From CAZCSK01 sp964501265 (GTDB lineage Bacteria; Actinomycetota; CADDZG01; JAHWKV01), in assembly GCA_964501265.1 (NCBI GenBank), contig CAZCSK010000001.1, positions 124,001-188,000 of the forward strand: a stretch of DNA of 64,000 nt, in the 5' to 3' direction. Shown piece after piece: positions 1-8,673 of the stretch (its first letter is position 1; the number at the start of each line of letters is the position of its first letter). Made by a program: the position numbers and the translations under genes. The notes below the pieces were generated by a model, which saw nothing but the letters and a program-made list of their open reading frames with translations, was not told the origin of the DNA and searched no databases.

Positions 1-96
1 ATCGGTGATGCAGGGCCGCTCGAATGTGAAGATATTTGCGGACGGTACACTACCGATAACATGGTTTGCAGCTCGGCCGTTGAGGACTACCGCTAA
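1..96 (+). CDS. possible 3' end of an upstream gene (partial)
   Basis: Frame 1 is open from the first base of the window to a TAA at 94-96, giving 31 residues ending in SSAVEDYR. It could be the C-terminus of a gene starting outside the window. The stretch is too short for family recognition and could be open by chance. Apart from this, the first 120 bases hold only a TAGGAT hexamer at 111-116 just before the next gene. Confidence 0.25.
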   Translation: MGDAGPLECEDICGRYTTDNMVCSSAVEDYR

Positions 97-120
97 TGCA
101 AGGGTGCAGTTAGGATCATC

Positions 121-1128
121 ATGCGGCTCGTTTCTCGCCGCCTGATTGTGTCAATCGCAATTCTTGCCACGAGTACTGCATTGCTGTCGGTCGGCGCTCT
201 AGTGGTGCGGCGGGGAGTCGTCAGAGAAGTAGCGCCCCCGGGAGAGCCCGCAACCGATATGCCTCCCGCAGTCGCCCAATCCCCCACACCCGAGTTTTCT
301 CCTACCCCGGAGAGGCCCTCACACCTACTCTCCCCCCCGCAGGAAATCCCCACGTCCGCCACGTCCCCTCAGGACTACATTTGGAGCTTTCCGAAGTTGA
401 CCCTGAGCATAAATGTAGATCCTGTAGAAGGGCCCACCTATGTCGGCCCCCAAGCACGAGGTGGATCGGGGTGTGCAAGGCTGATGGCCCAGACAAAGGG
501 ATCTGACATCACCGTTGAAGGTATGCGCTACCCACGCGATGCCATTTGCACGGCGGATACTCCGTTGCGCTGGGAGCCGATTGCAGTCAATGGCGCTGCG
601 ATGCAAATCACCATTCGCTACCAGGGAGAAACTGGCGTATACGAGTTGAACCGGATTGAAGGTCGAGTGCGCTTGCTGCTTGCGCAGGGAATGGATGTCA
701 GTCCGCCTGTGTGCCCGGCCTGGTGGGAGGTTCCCTCGGATATCTTAGCCGTCTCCGTCTGGAACAACGACGACCGCGCGGCCGCGACTGTAGAACGCGT
801 CTCTGATCGCATCAGCTACCGGCTTCATGAGGAAGGCGGGTCCAAGCATGATCCACCACCCGGAAGAGCGATCGTCAAACGAGCAGGTGCCGACGACAAC
901 GGCGGTTGCGACGGCGAAGCTTCTGTCCTACCTGCGGCGTGGCGGGACCGGGAGGGGTTGTCCCGCAGCTTTCGCGTCTACCGCACTTCATCCGACGACA
1001 GCACACTCCAGCGAATCGCCGCGGAGGAGTCCAGTCGGGAGAAGGATTACTGCATAAACGTGAACATGAGCAGGCGATCCGAGTACATGGCGTCTCCAAA
1101 AATCCGGACCGAAGGCTGCCAGTATTGA
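121..1128 (+). CDS. hypothetical membrane-anchored or secreted protein, proline-rich
   Basis: This 335-residue protein was not recognised. It starts with a basic stretch and one hydrophobic segment at about residues 9-30, fitting a signal anchor with the rest outside the cell. A Pro/Ser/Thr-rich linker follows (about 38-80, with spaced PTPE repeats), then a globular region with several cysteines that could form disulphides. No catalytic motif is visible. A TAGGAT hexamer lies only 4 nt before the ATG and there is no good Shine-Dalgarno sequence, so the start is not certain. The next gene, on the same strand, is also exported. Confidence 0.6.
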   Translation: MRLVSRRLIVSIAILATSTALLSVGALVVRRGVVREVAPPGEPATDMPPAVAQSPTPEFSPTPERPSHLLSPPQEIPTSATSPQDYIWSFPKLTLSINVDPVEGPTYVGPQARGGSGCARLMAQTKGSDITVEGMRYPRDAICTADTPLRWEPIAVNGAAMQITIRYQGETGVYELNRIEGRVRLLLAQGMDVSPPVCPAWWEVPSDILAVSVWNNDDRAAATVERVSDRISYRLHEEGGSKHDPPPGRAIVKRAGADDNGGCDGEASVLPAAWRDREGLSRSFRVYRTSSDDSTLQRIAAEESSREKDYCINVNMSRRSEYMASPKIRTEGCQY

Positions 1129-1243
1129 TACGAGCGTTCCAGCATTGTACCCCCCGGGGCCCCAGTGACTAACCTCAAATGGGGGTCTAGCGCACTCGCC
1201 GCGATGACGATAACTATCCCGTAACCAATCGCATCGGACCGAT

Positions 1244-3070
1244 ATGTTCAATAAGGCGAAATCTGTATTACTCGTCCTCGCGTCGATAGCCCTTGCGGCA
1301 TCGATGCAATCGCCCTCGTACGCCGCCAACGGCACGCTCGTCGGCAGGGTCACCAACGTAGACACCGGCGGCGCCGTTTCGGGTGCGAGCATTTGGGCCG
1401 GCGTCGGACTTCCGACCGGTACAAGCAACTCAAGCGGCAACTACTCAATCAGTCTCCCAGCCAACAGCGGGTACAACGTGTTAGCCGACAAATCAGGTTA
1501 CGCAGGAGCCCACCAGTACGGGGTATCGATAATCGCAGGCTCGACTACCATCCTCGACTTCAGAATCACGACTCGGCAAGGCATCATCACCGGAAGGGTG
1601 ATCGACGGCTCGGGATCACCAGTGCCAAGTCACGTTATTGCCGATTCCACAGAAGGCAACGGCTTCGGTAACGCGAACACGGACTCCAATGGTTACTTCA
1701 CGATCAACCGTCTTGCCCCCATGACCTATTACATCCACGCCTTTCCAAACAACACCGCGTACGCACAGGTTGCTCAGGCAGGTGTGATCGTTTCAAACGG
1801 ACAGACGACGAACACCACGGTGATCATCAACGGTGGAAGTACCGGGAAGATCGCCGGTCGCGTGACCTTCCCTGACGGAAGTGGACCTTCCAACGCAAGC
1901 ATCTACATCGACAGCGGCCAGACATCGTCGGCTTGGGCGGGCAACACCGACGCATCGGGGAACTACACGAGCAGCTTCCTGCCGGCGGCCAAGTACAACG
2001 TCCATGTGTCGGATGTCCCAGGATGGGCCAACCAGGTGAGATACGACGTACCTGTCAATGGCGGTCAGACCGCAGTGCTCAACATTCCTCTGGCCAACAA
2101 CACCGGAAGCATTAGGGGCTGGATCACCGACATCAACGGCACCCCCATAGTGGGAGCGCAGGTCGATGCCTTCTCGTCGTCTAACACAGGCCCCTGGGGT
2201 TGGCAGACGGTGTTCTCCGCAGCGGACGGGTGGTACGACCTCAACCGTCTTCTTCCGAGCGACCGCTACCAGATCTGGGTGCACACCGCAGGGCGGCCGT
2301 CGCTGCACGCCGATTTCATCACCCTGGCGGCCGGTCAGATCCGCCAGCCTTATAACTTCACGTTCACGTTCCCTGGAAAGGCAATCGCCGCCAACCCCAG
2401 CGGCGGCTATTACCTGCTGAGCGGAACGGGCGAAGTGTACGCATATGGTGGCGCGAACTATTATGGATCACCCACATTCTCGTGGAATATCGCCCGCTCG
2501 ATCGCGGTCATGCCTGATGGTCTCGGATACATCGTGCTCGACGGATACGGTGGTGTGCACAGGTTCGGCAGCGCCGCGTCCGGACCGATCTCGTCGCTTG
2601 TGAGTCCCTATTTCGGATGGGACATCGCGCGAGGTTTGGCGATCACCCCGTCAGGCGCTGGATTCGCGGTGCTCGACGGATACGGCGGCTATCACGCCCG
2701 AGGCAACGCTCCCACCCCCCCGGTCAAACCCCCTTACTGGGGCGGTTGGGACATCGCAAGAGCCATCGCATTCAGCCCGAGTGGCGGGGGCTACTACATC
2801 CTCGATGGATATGGAGGAGTCCACGCCCGAGGGGACGCCGTCAGCCGCCAAGCGCCCTACTTCGGATGGGATATCGCGCGAGGTTTGGCGATCACGCCAA
2901 CCAATGGGGGTTTTGCGATCCTCGACGGCTTCGGAGGGGTTCACATCGCTGGTGACGCAACCGTCGCAGGGCCCGGCGGTTATCTTGGGGCGGATCGGTG
3001 GCGTGGCCTGATCATCCAAGGTGGCAAGTACCGTTTAGTTAGAAACGACGGATACGCAGCCCAGTTCTAA
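1244..3070 (+). CDS. secreted multidomain protein: carboxypeptidase-regulatory-like repeats plus WDIAR-type C-terminal repeats
   Basis: The 608-residue protein has a signal peptide (about residues 1-28, ending near SYAA). Residues about 30-370 hold four or five beta-sandwich repeats of the carboxypeptidase regulatory-like type (recurring GxVTD..G.PV.GA and SG.Y...LP patterns). Residues about 375-600 carry roughly five repeats of about 48 residues built on W(N/D)IARxxAxxPxGxGxxxLDGYGGVHxxG, a pattern I associate with extracellular actinobacterial proteins and probably a propeller-like fold. It is likely a surface or exported binding protein. No enzyme motif or wall anchor is visible. It ends 12 nt before the convergent LCP gene, with no terminator seen between them. 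Confidence 0.75.
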   Translation: MFNKAKSVLLVLASIALAASMQSPSYAANGTLVGRVTNVDTGGAVSGASIWAGVGLPTGTSNSSGNYSISLPANSGYNVLADKSGYAGAHQYGVSIIAGSTTILDFRITTRQGIITGRVIDGSGSPVPSHVIADSTEGNGFGNANTDSNGYFTINRLAPMTYYIHAFPNNTAYAQVAQAGVIVSNGQTTNTTVIINGGSTGKIAGRVTFPDGSGPSNASIYIDSGQTSSAWAGNTDASGNYTSSFLPAAKYNVHVSDVPGWANQVRYDVPVNGGQTAVLNIPLANNTGSIRGWITDINGTPIVGAQVDAFSSSNTGPWGWQTVFSAADGWYDLNRLLPSDRYQIWVHTAGRPSLHADFITLAAGQIRQPYNFTFTFPGKAIAANPSGGYYLLSGTGEVYAYGGANYYGSPTFSWNIARSIAVMPDGLGYIVLDGYGGVHRFGSAASGPISSLVSPYFGWDIARGLAITPSGAGFAVLDGYGGYHARGNAPTPPVKPPYWGGWDIARAIAFSPSGGGYYILDGYGGVHARGDAVSRQAPYFGWDIARGLAITPTNGGFAILDGFGGVHIAGDATVAGPGGYLGADRWRGLIIQGGKYRLVRNDGYAAQF

Positions 3071-3082
3071 GGCACACAAGCT

Positions 3083-4483
3083 CTATGCAACTGGGCAGGG
3101 GCCCGGAACAAAATTCTGGTTAGGGGGGGGAGACTTCGGCGGGGTTGGCCCCGCCGGGTTGGCGGGAATTGATACTGGTTTGGCCCCGTCTGCCCCCACC
3201 ACCAGAGCGATTGGCGTTTCGACAATCACGGCGGGGGGCATCGCTTTCACTGGCGCGCCATAGCGGGCAGCCACCAGTCGAGCCTTTTCATCATGGCCCG
3301 GCCCGAAATAAACAGTTGTCGCGGCGTGAGGGCTCGCATCACCCGTTGCAACGACCTGATAACCCGCCGCCTTCAGAGCGTCCGCCACCTTGCGCGCCTC
3401 GCCATCGACGCGCGTTCCGTTCAGAACACTGATCTCAACATCTTCAGGTTCCAGCGTACTCACGCCGGTTCTGCCGTAATCGGGCAAAGCCTTTCGCTCT
3501 TTGATCGCGGCAAATAGCGCGTCGGACTGTCTTTTGTTCGCGACAACGAAAGAGACTCCACCTATTCGCGCACCGCTGGATGGAACCGCTCGAAGATCGA
3601 GTTTGCTTGAGTCGAAGCCTCGAAGTCGGAGCGCCAGTGTCTTCATGTCGGATATCGCAAGATCAGCGTCCGTCTTTACGTTCTTCGAGAAAAGGTTAAC
3701 GAGTTTCACGACCTTGATCGGGTTTAGCACTGTTCCCTTCCTCGTCAATTTTTCCATCATGAGTTTCACGAACAACTGCTGGCGGGCTATGCGGCCAAAG
3801 TCGCTGTCGATCTTGCGCACCCTCACAAACGCAAGCGCCTGATCGCCTTTGAGGCGCACGCAACCCTTGGGAACGTTGAGTCCGGAGTCTTTTTCGTTGA
3901 TGGGTCTTTCAAAGAAAACATCGATGCCTCCCAGGGCATCGACGATGCTTCGAAATCCGGTGAAATCGACTTCGACGTAGTGATTCATTTCGAGCCCCGT
4001 GAAGCTTTCCACTGTTTTGACGACGGATCCTGCCCCGCCCTGGTATGCCCCGTTAATTTTTCCGGTCTTGCCGCCGGGCAGCGCTACTCTTAAGTCCCTT
4101 GGGAAGTGCACGAGCACTACCTCATCTCGCTTTTCGTCGACATGGACAAGGATGATCGTGTCGGCCCTGCGGCCGGTCTTGCGATCGGTCCCCTCCGGAT
4201 CAAACTTCTTGAGTTCTTCTGGTGAAAGCCCTTCTCTGGAGTCGGAACCAACGATTAACACATTGAGCGGAGCCTTCGGCGCCTGACTGCTGAGTTCGGC
4301 TATGTCCTGCCTCTCGCCGCCAAGACGGATTACAACGTAGGCGAGGACGGCCCCGGCTATCAGACTCAGGATCAACACGAACATGAATGTATAGAAGGCA
4401 AGCCTGGCGCCTCGGGACCACCGATGTCGGCCGCGCCGGCCTCTCTCCTTGATTATTTGGTCCCAACCCGGGCTCATGGACAT
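3083..4483 (-). CDS. LytR-CpsA-Psr (LCP) family glycopolymer ligase
   Basis: LCP proteins transfer polyprenyl-linked glycopolymers onto peptidoglycan at the outer membrane face. The 466-residue protein has a basic cytoplasmic start, one transmembrane helix (about 29-52), an LCP domain (about 72-245) with the expected motifs SDSR (80-83), RRADT (105-109) and PRD (128-130), and a C-terminal LytR_C domain (about 345-430, starting EISVLNGT). A Pro-rich tail closes the protein. It lies 16 nt downstream of a glycosyltransferase on the same strand, so both are probably one transcript for surface polysaccharide synthesis and attachment. An ATG six bases downstream is an alternative start. Confidence 0.9.
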   Translation of the reverse strand: MSMSPGWDQIIKERGRRGRHRWSRGARLAFYTFMFVLILSLIAGAVLAYVVIRLGGERQDIAELSSQAPKAPLNVLIVGSDSREGLSPEELKKFDPEGTDRKTGRRADTIILVHVDEKRDEVVLVHFPRDLRVALPGGKTGKINGAYQGGAGSVVKTVESFTGLEMNHYVEVDFTGFRSIVDALGGIDVFFERPINEKDSGLNVPKGCVRLKGDQALAFVRVRKIDSDFGRIARQQLFVKLMMEKLTRKGTVLNPIKVVKLVNLFSKNVKTDADLAISDMKTLALRLRGFDSSKLDLRAVPSSGARIGGVSFVVANKRQSDALFAAIKERKALPDYGRTGVSTLEPEDVEISVLNGTRVDGEARKVADALKAAGYQVVATGDASPHAATTVYFGPGHDEKARLVAARYGAPVKAMPPAVIVETPIALVVGADGAKPVSIPANPAGPTPPKSPPPNQNFVPGPCPVA

Positions 4484-4499
4484 AAGAGAAGTATCACCT

Positions 4500-5606
4500 T
4501 CAATCTCCCGCGACGTCGCTGTAGACCTGACGAGTTAGGCGAGCCGTTTCCGCCCATGTATATAAGGAAGCCTGGGTGACTCCCAATTTGATTGCCCGGT
4601 CTCGAGCGTCATCGTCAGTAAGGACTCGCCGAATCGCATCGGCGATTGAGTCGGTATCGAGCGGATCGCACCAAATGGGGGCCTCTCCAAGCACTTCGAC
4701 CAATGAACCAACGCTTGACGCGACCACTGGGATCCCGGCCGCCATAGCCTCCAGCGGTGGAAGCCCAAAACCCTCATATAAAGGGGCAAACACGAAGGCC
4801 CGGCAGCCTGCCATAAGAGCGCCTAACTCAGCGTCTGGAAGATACCCCGAGAAAACAACTCGCGGATGAACCTTCAGCCTCCGAGTAAGAGCGCGCAAGT
4901 CGATGCTCCCCCATCCTGGGGGACCCGCAATGACGAGGCTCACTTCCTCTTTAACCAGGCTGAGCGCCGTGACTAGCCTGTCAAGATTTTTCCTCGGTTC
5001 CTGCGTTCCCGCGAATAAGACATACGGACCATTTATGCCCAACCGATCGAGAACGGATTTGTCTGGTTGTGTGTTATTAAAGGCCCCCCTTACGCCTTCG
5101 GGCGTTACGACAACGCGGTCAGATGGGACTCCTAGTTCGGCGACGACCTGGTCGCCGACTGTCCTGGACGGAGCAATGACCATTGCGCACCTTCTCAAAA
5201 AGCGCGGGACGAGCCACCTATAGCGCTGTACGTGTGGCGTGCACATCTCCGGATACAACCAGAAGGTCATGTCGTGAATCGTGATAACGCTGCGACTGCC
5301 TTTCACGGGGGGCACCCAGAAATTGGTGCCATGAAATACGTCGATGGGTCCGATAAGCCTCTCCGCGTTCGGGGCACCCAACACTTCCCAAGCGGTGACG
5401 GCATAGCGCGCGGGGACCCTAAAGTGCCGCAGGGCAATCCTTGGATCGATAGGAACTTTCGACCTGTCCTCACCCATAGTAAGAGCGAGCAAGCGAAACT
5501 CCACCTGGGAGTCGATGGCCATCAACCCTTCCAACAGGTTCAGAGTGTAGTGACCCACCCCTGTCAGGGGGTTCAGCAACGGAGATACGTCGTAACCCAC
5601 TCTCAT
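4500..5606 (-). CDS. GT4-type glycosyltransferase
   Basis: This is a retaining GT-B glycosyltransferase of 368 residues. The N-terminal acceptor domain opens with GYDVSPLLNPLTGVGHY; the C-terminal nucleotide-sugar domain contains LFAGTQEPRKNLDRL and the donor-site EX7E motif EGFGLPPLEA. I chose the ATG at 5606 rather than the adjacent GTG at 5609. It precedes the LCP gene on the same strand and is divergent, over about 20 bp, from a second glycosyltransferase. The substrate cannot be read from sequence; a mannosyl- or rhamnosyl-type role in exopolysaccharide is the family expectation. Confidence 0.88.
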   Translation of the reverse strand: MRVGYDVSPLLNPLTGVGHYTLNLLEGLMAIDSQVEFRLLALTMGEDRSKVPIDPRIALRHFRVPARYAVTAWEVLGAPNAERLIGPIDVFHGTNFWVPPVKGSRSVITIHDMTFWLYPEMCTPHVQRYRWLVPRFLRRCAMVIAPSRTVGDQVVAELGVPSDRVVVTPEGVRGAFNNTQPDKSVLDRLGINGPYVLFAGTQEPRKNLDRLVTALSLVKEEVSLVIAGPPGWGSIDLRALTRRLKVHPRVVFSGYLPDAELGALMAGCRAFVFAPLYEGFGLPPLEAMAAGIPVVASSVGSLVEVLGEAPIWCDPLDTDSIADAIRRVLTDDDARDRAIKLGVTQASLYTWAETARLTRQVYSDVAGD

Positions 5607-5628
5607 CACCGATATCCTGCCTTAGATA

Positions 5629-6741
5629 ATGCGTATCGGCGTCAATTTGATGTTTCTTGTTCCCGGTGAAGTCGGCGGAAGCGAACCGCTTCTGACGCGG
5701 CTTGTTGAATCTATCTCCGACCTGGATCACGAATTAGTCGTCTTTGCCACCTCCGGTTTCGCGTCTGCTTACCCCCAAATCGCCGAGAGGACGCGAATCG
5801 TGCAGGTCCCCTGGAGTTCTGGCGCGCAGGGTTTGCGCATAGCCGCCGAAAACTCCTGGCTTGCGTGGAAGGCTCGGAGCCTAAAGCTCGATGTGATTCA
5901 CCACGGCGTGGGCACGACCCCGTTTTTCAAGACCATTCCCACCGTTGTGACCATTCACGACATCCAATACCTGCATCATCCGGAGAATTTTGTGAAGCTC
6001 AAACGCAAATGGCTTGAAATTAATGTTCCCCATTCGGCCCGGCGGTGTGAAGTAATTTGCGTTCCCAGCAACTGGGTAAAGCTGGACATCGTCCGCGCAT
6101 TCGGAATCTCTGTTGACAAGGTGGCGGTCGTTCCCTTTGGAAGCGAGGGCCTCTTTGGAGTCGACGGTGGAGCGGGGGTTTCGAGCGTTACTGCGAAGTA
6201 TCGCCTCGAACGACCCTTCTTCTTGTTCCCCGGCAGGGCGTACCCCCACAAGAGTCATCGATTTCTTCTAGAGGCTTACAAACCTCTTGCCCCGTTCGCA
6301 GACCTCGTCTTCACGGGTCCGCCGTGGTTTCGCGATAGGGAGATCGCCACGGCTGCCAGGGGGCTCGGGCTTTCCGGCAAAGTTCGGCATCTGGGCATCG
6401 TCTCCAGGGAGGACCTCGGAGGGCTCTATCGCGCCGCCACTGCGCTTGTTTATCCAACGCGCTTTGAAGGCTTCGGACTACCTCTACTCGAAGCGATGTC
6501 CGTAGGCTGCTGCGTGATTGCATCCAACGTGACTTCGATTCCCGAAGTTGTTGCCGAAAGCGGCATTCTTCTTGAGCCAGACGATCTTGAAGGTTGGACC
6601 GAGACCATGGACAAGGTGCTGGGCGATGAGGCCCTACGGGCCGAACTTTCCTTGAGGGGTCTAAGGCGGGCGGCAGATTTCACCTGGGAGAACGCGGCGC
6701 GTCTTCAGGTGGCGGCCTACCAGCAGGCCAAGCGACCATGA
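5629..6741 (+). CDS. GT4-type glycosyltransferase
   Basis: A second GT-B glycosyltransferase, 370 residues. It shows the N-terminal glycine-rich start (MFLVPGEVGGSEPL), a central TIHDIQYLHHP segment common in GT4 enzymes, FPGRAYPHKSHRFLLEA in the donor domain, and the EX7E motif EGFGLPLLEA. Its last four bases overlap the start of the following GT2 gene (ATGA), so the two are translationally coupled. With the divergent glycosyltransferase and LCP gene it forms a small cell-surface glycan locus. No polymerase or flippase lies in the window. Confidence 0.88.
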   Translation: MRIGVNLMFLVPGEVGGSEPLLTRLVESISDLDHELVVFATSGFASAYPQIAERTRIVQVPWSSGAQGLRIAAENSWLAWKARSLKLDVIHHGVGTTPFFKTIPTVVTIHDIQYLHHPENFVKLKRKWLEINVPHSARRCEVICVPSNWVKLDIVRAFGISVDKVAVVPFGSEGLFGVDGGAGVSSVTAKYRLERPFFLFPGRAYPHKSHRFLLEAYKPLAPFADLVFTGPPWFRDREIATAARGLGLSGKVRHLGIVSREDLGGLYRAATALVYPTRFEGFGLPLLEAMSVGCCVIASNVTSIPEVVAESGILLEPDDLEGWTETMDKVLGDEALRAELSLRGLRRAADFTWENAARLQVAAYQQAKRP

Positions 6742-7520
6742 CGGCGCCCGTCGCCGTAGTCTTTGTCGCCACCAACGAAAACAACTTTCTGTTCGAAGCG
6801 CTTGAGTCACTCTTTGCTTCCACGACCTTGCATCCCGAAGTGGTGGTCGTTGACAACTGTTCAGACGAATCTCCCGCGCCAAAAATCGGCTCCCAGTGGC
6901 CGAGCGTAAAAGTACTCTCGCGGGAGACCCGCTCCGGGCTCCCCTCAAACTTGAATTTTGGTTTCCGCGCGACGACGGCACCCTATGTGATGTTGTGCAA
7001 TTGCGACCTCATCTTCAAGGCTCAATCGATCGAGATTCTCGCCCGTTTCCTGGGAGATAACCCGGGGGCCGGAGTGGCAGCCCCCAAATTGCTAGATCCG
7101 CAGGGGAAAAGGCGTGCCTCGGCCAGGCGCTGGTACACGTTTAGTTCGTTGATCGCCCTGCAGGGACCCTGGAGAAAGTTGTTCAAGAACAGCGTGCTCG
7201 TTCGACGGAGCCTGTACGAAGATTGGGACTACACTTCCGCCCGCCTGGTCGATTGGACGCCATTCTCAGCCACGATGGTGAGGAGGACCGCCTTCGAACA
7301 GGTCGGCCTAATGGACGAACGCTTTTGGGTCTACTTCGACGACGTCGACATCTGCCTTCGCATGCACAATGCAAGCTGGGAAGTGTGGTGCGTGCCGGAC
7401 GCGGAAATAATTCACCTGGAGCAACGATCGAGCAGCCGGCCCTTTTCACGCGCCTGGCGATGGCACCTTGCGTCGATGATCAAGTTCTGGCTGAAACATC
7501 GGAGCCTCACGCCTCGTTAG
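6738..7520 (+). CDS. GT2 family glycosyltransferase
   Basis: A 260-residue GT-A type transferase. VVVDNCSDES near residue 37 is the nucleotide-binding start, NCDL (about 90-93) is in the DxD-like position, and WTPFSATMVRRTAFEQVGLMDERFWVYFDDVDICLR carries the acceptor-site D(D)xD pattern typical of rhamnosyl-type GT2 enzymes; the last statement is family knowledge, not proof of substrate. It is coupled by a 4-nt overlap to the preceding GT4 gene. Its TAG stop overlaps the stop of the convergent DUF2007 gene. Confidence 0.88.
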   Translation: MTAPVAVVFVATNENNFLFEALESLFASTTLHPEVVVVDNCSDESPAPKIGSQWPSVKVLSRETRSGLPSNLNFGFRATTAPYVMLCNCDLIFKAQSIEILARFLGDNPGAGVAAPKLLDPQGKRRASARRWYTFSSLIALQGPWRKLFKNSVLVRRSLYEDWDYTSARLVDWTPFSATMVRRTAFEQVGLMDERFWVYFDDVDICLRMHNASWEVWCVPDAEIIHLEQRSSSRPFSRAWRWHLASMIKFWLKHRSLTPR

Positions 7521-7945
7521 AAGCAGAAGGCCCCGATCGCGCAGGGGGCAAAGTCTACGACCTCCAAGAAGGCCAGCATCGCCGCAACGATTACCGTAGC
7601 TAACGTCAAAAGCCATAGCCGTCTGACGGGGGGCGACTCTCTCGCATCCGCCACGGCTGGCCTGTGATCTACTTCGGCCAAAGCGAGGGTTGCGGCATCG
7701 AAGTCGGGTTCACGGACCAGCACTTTGACTGACGCTAACGCGTCGCCGAATGGCTTTAGAAAAGCGCCGGGGGCCAGATTGGTCTCGTCGAGCACGACCT
7801 CTATCCCAACGCTCGCAAGGAGCCCCTCAATCAAATGGGCAGTGAAATGATCTTTGGCGACCGTCAGTTCTTTCCATTTATCTCCCCCGCCACCACGGTG
7901 AGGTCTCGGCGCGAGTGGCGGACGATCGATGATCGATGTTTTCAT
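7517..7945 (-). CDS. DUF2007-type protein with C-terminal membrane helix
   Basis: The 142-residue protein has a DUF2007-like domain (about 22-88; pattern WKELTVAKDHFTAHLIEGLL followed by a VLVREPDFDAA segment), a short linker and one C-terminal transmembrane helix (about 112-132). DUF2007 is sometimes called a putative signal-transducing domain, but its function is unknown. I chose ATG 7945 because it overlaps the stop of the upstream MetF-like gene as ATGA, as at the other junctions of this operon. It is the last gene of the thiolase/acyl-CoA dehydrogenase/MetF-like transcript. Confidence 0.7.
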   Translation of the reverse strand: MKTSIIDRPPLAPRPHRGGGGDKWKELTVAKDHFTAHLIEGLLASVGIEVVLDETNLAPGAFLKPFGDALASVKVLVREPDFDAATLALAEVDHRPAVADARESPPVRRLWLLTLATVIVAAMLAFLEVVDFAPCAIGAFCF

Positions 7946-8673
7946 TTCCAGTTTTCCAGCATTTTCGCAAAACGTTTCCATCCTGCGGGGACGACAATCT
8001 GAGCGCCGTCGATTCCCGACTCGCGCAAAGAATCCATCTCGTCTATGGCCGCATTAAAGCCTGCTTCGCCATCATTTGAGAACCGATCCAGATATCCCGA
8101 CGGCGGCTGCAACTCTGGAATCTTTTCGAACACCCGGCGAGCCATCGCTTCATCGCGAAGCGCGATGACGCCACAATACAGCGGCTTATTCAAGTCAATC
8201 GCCTCCTTCCACGGTCCGACCCCAGCACGTCCGAAGGCCAACTGCGTCATGAAGAAATCCGCCTTGCCTCTCCAGCCGAGCGGCTTGCCAATCGCCGCAG
8301 CGACTCCCCTTTTGAATCCTTTGGCGGCTTCATCAGACAACATCCGGCGCACATTGAGGTCCGACCGCCCCTCCTTCACGGGATCGCCGTAAAGAAACAT
8401 CACTTCATCGATTCCGTAGGCCTTCAAGGTGATCAAGTCGCTCGCCAACCGCAACTGGTTGCGATCGCGCGCATTCATTCCCACGATCGGCTTAAATCCG
8501 CGTTCCAGTATCTCCAGAGAAATCGCCAGAGATGACATAGCCGGCAGGCCCAGGTGATTGTCCGGCACGAAGATCGAATCGACGATCGGTCCGAAGATCT
8601 CGATCTGGCGCGTAACCTTCTTCAGATCCGGCTCACGGGGCGCGGCCATCTCGTAGATGAGCCTGAAGCTCAT
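7942..8673 (-). CDS. methylenetetrahydrofolate reductase-like protein (short form)
   Basis: The 243-residue protein matches the MetF/MTHFR superfamily TIM barrel, which reduces 5,10-methylene-tetrahydrofolate with a flavin. The best match is KADFFMTQLAF (about residues 138-148), equivalent to the DFF(I/M)TQ motif; MFLYGDPVKEG fits the substrate-binding strand seen in the family. It is shorter than classical MetF (about 290 residues), so the electron donor and even the reaction may differ. Start and stop overlap its neighbours by 4 nt, locking it into an operon with acyl-CoA dehydrogenase and thiolase, an unusual context for a C1 enzyme. Confidence 0.7.
   Translation of the reverse strand: MSFRLIYEMAAPREPDLKKVTRQIEIFGPIVDSIFVPDNHLGLPAMSSLAISLEILERGFKPIVGMNARDRNQLRLASDLITLKAYGIDEVMFLYGDPVKEGRSDLNVRRMLSDEAAKGFKRGVAAAIGKPLGWRGKADFFMTQLAFGRAGVGPWKEAIDLNKPLYCGVIALRDEAMARRVFEKIPELQPPSGYLDRFSNDGEAGFNAAIDEMDSLRESGIDGAQIVVPAGWKRFAKMLENWK

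Noticed and set aside
1129..1243. Rho-independent terminator after the first gene (CCCCCCGGGGCCCC)
   Set aside because: The GC-rich run gives only a short poor hairpin and no T-run follows.
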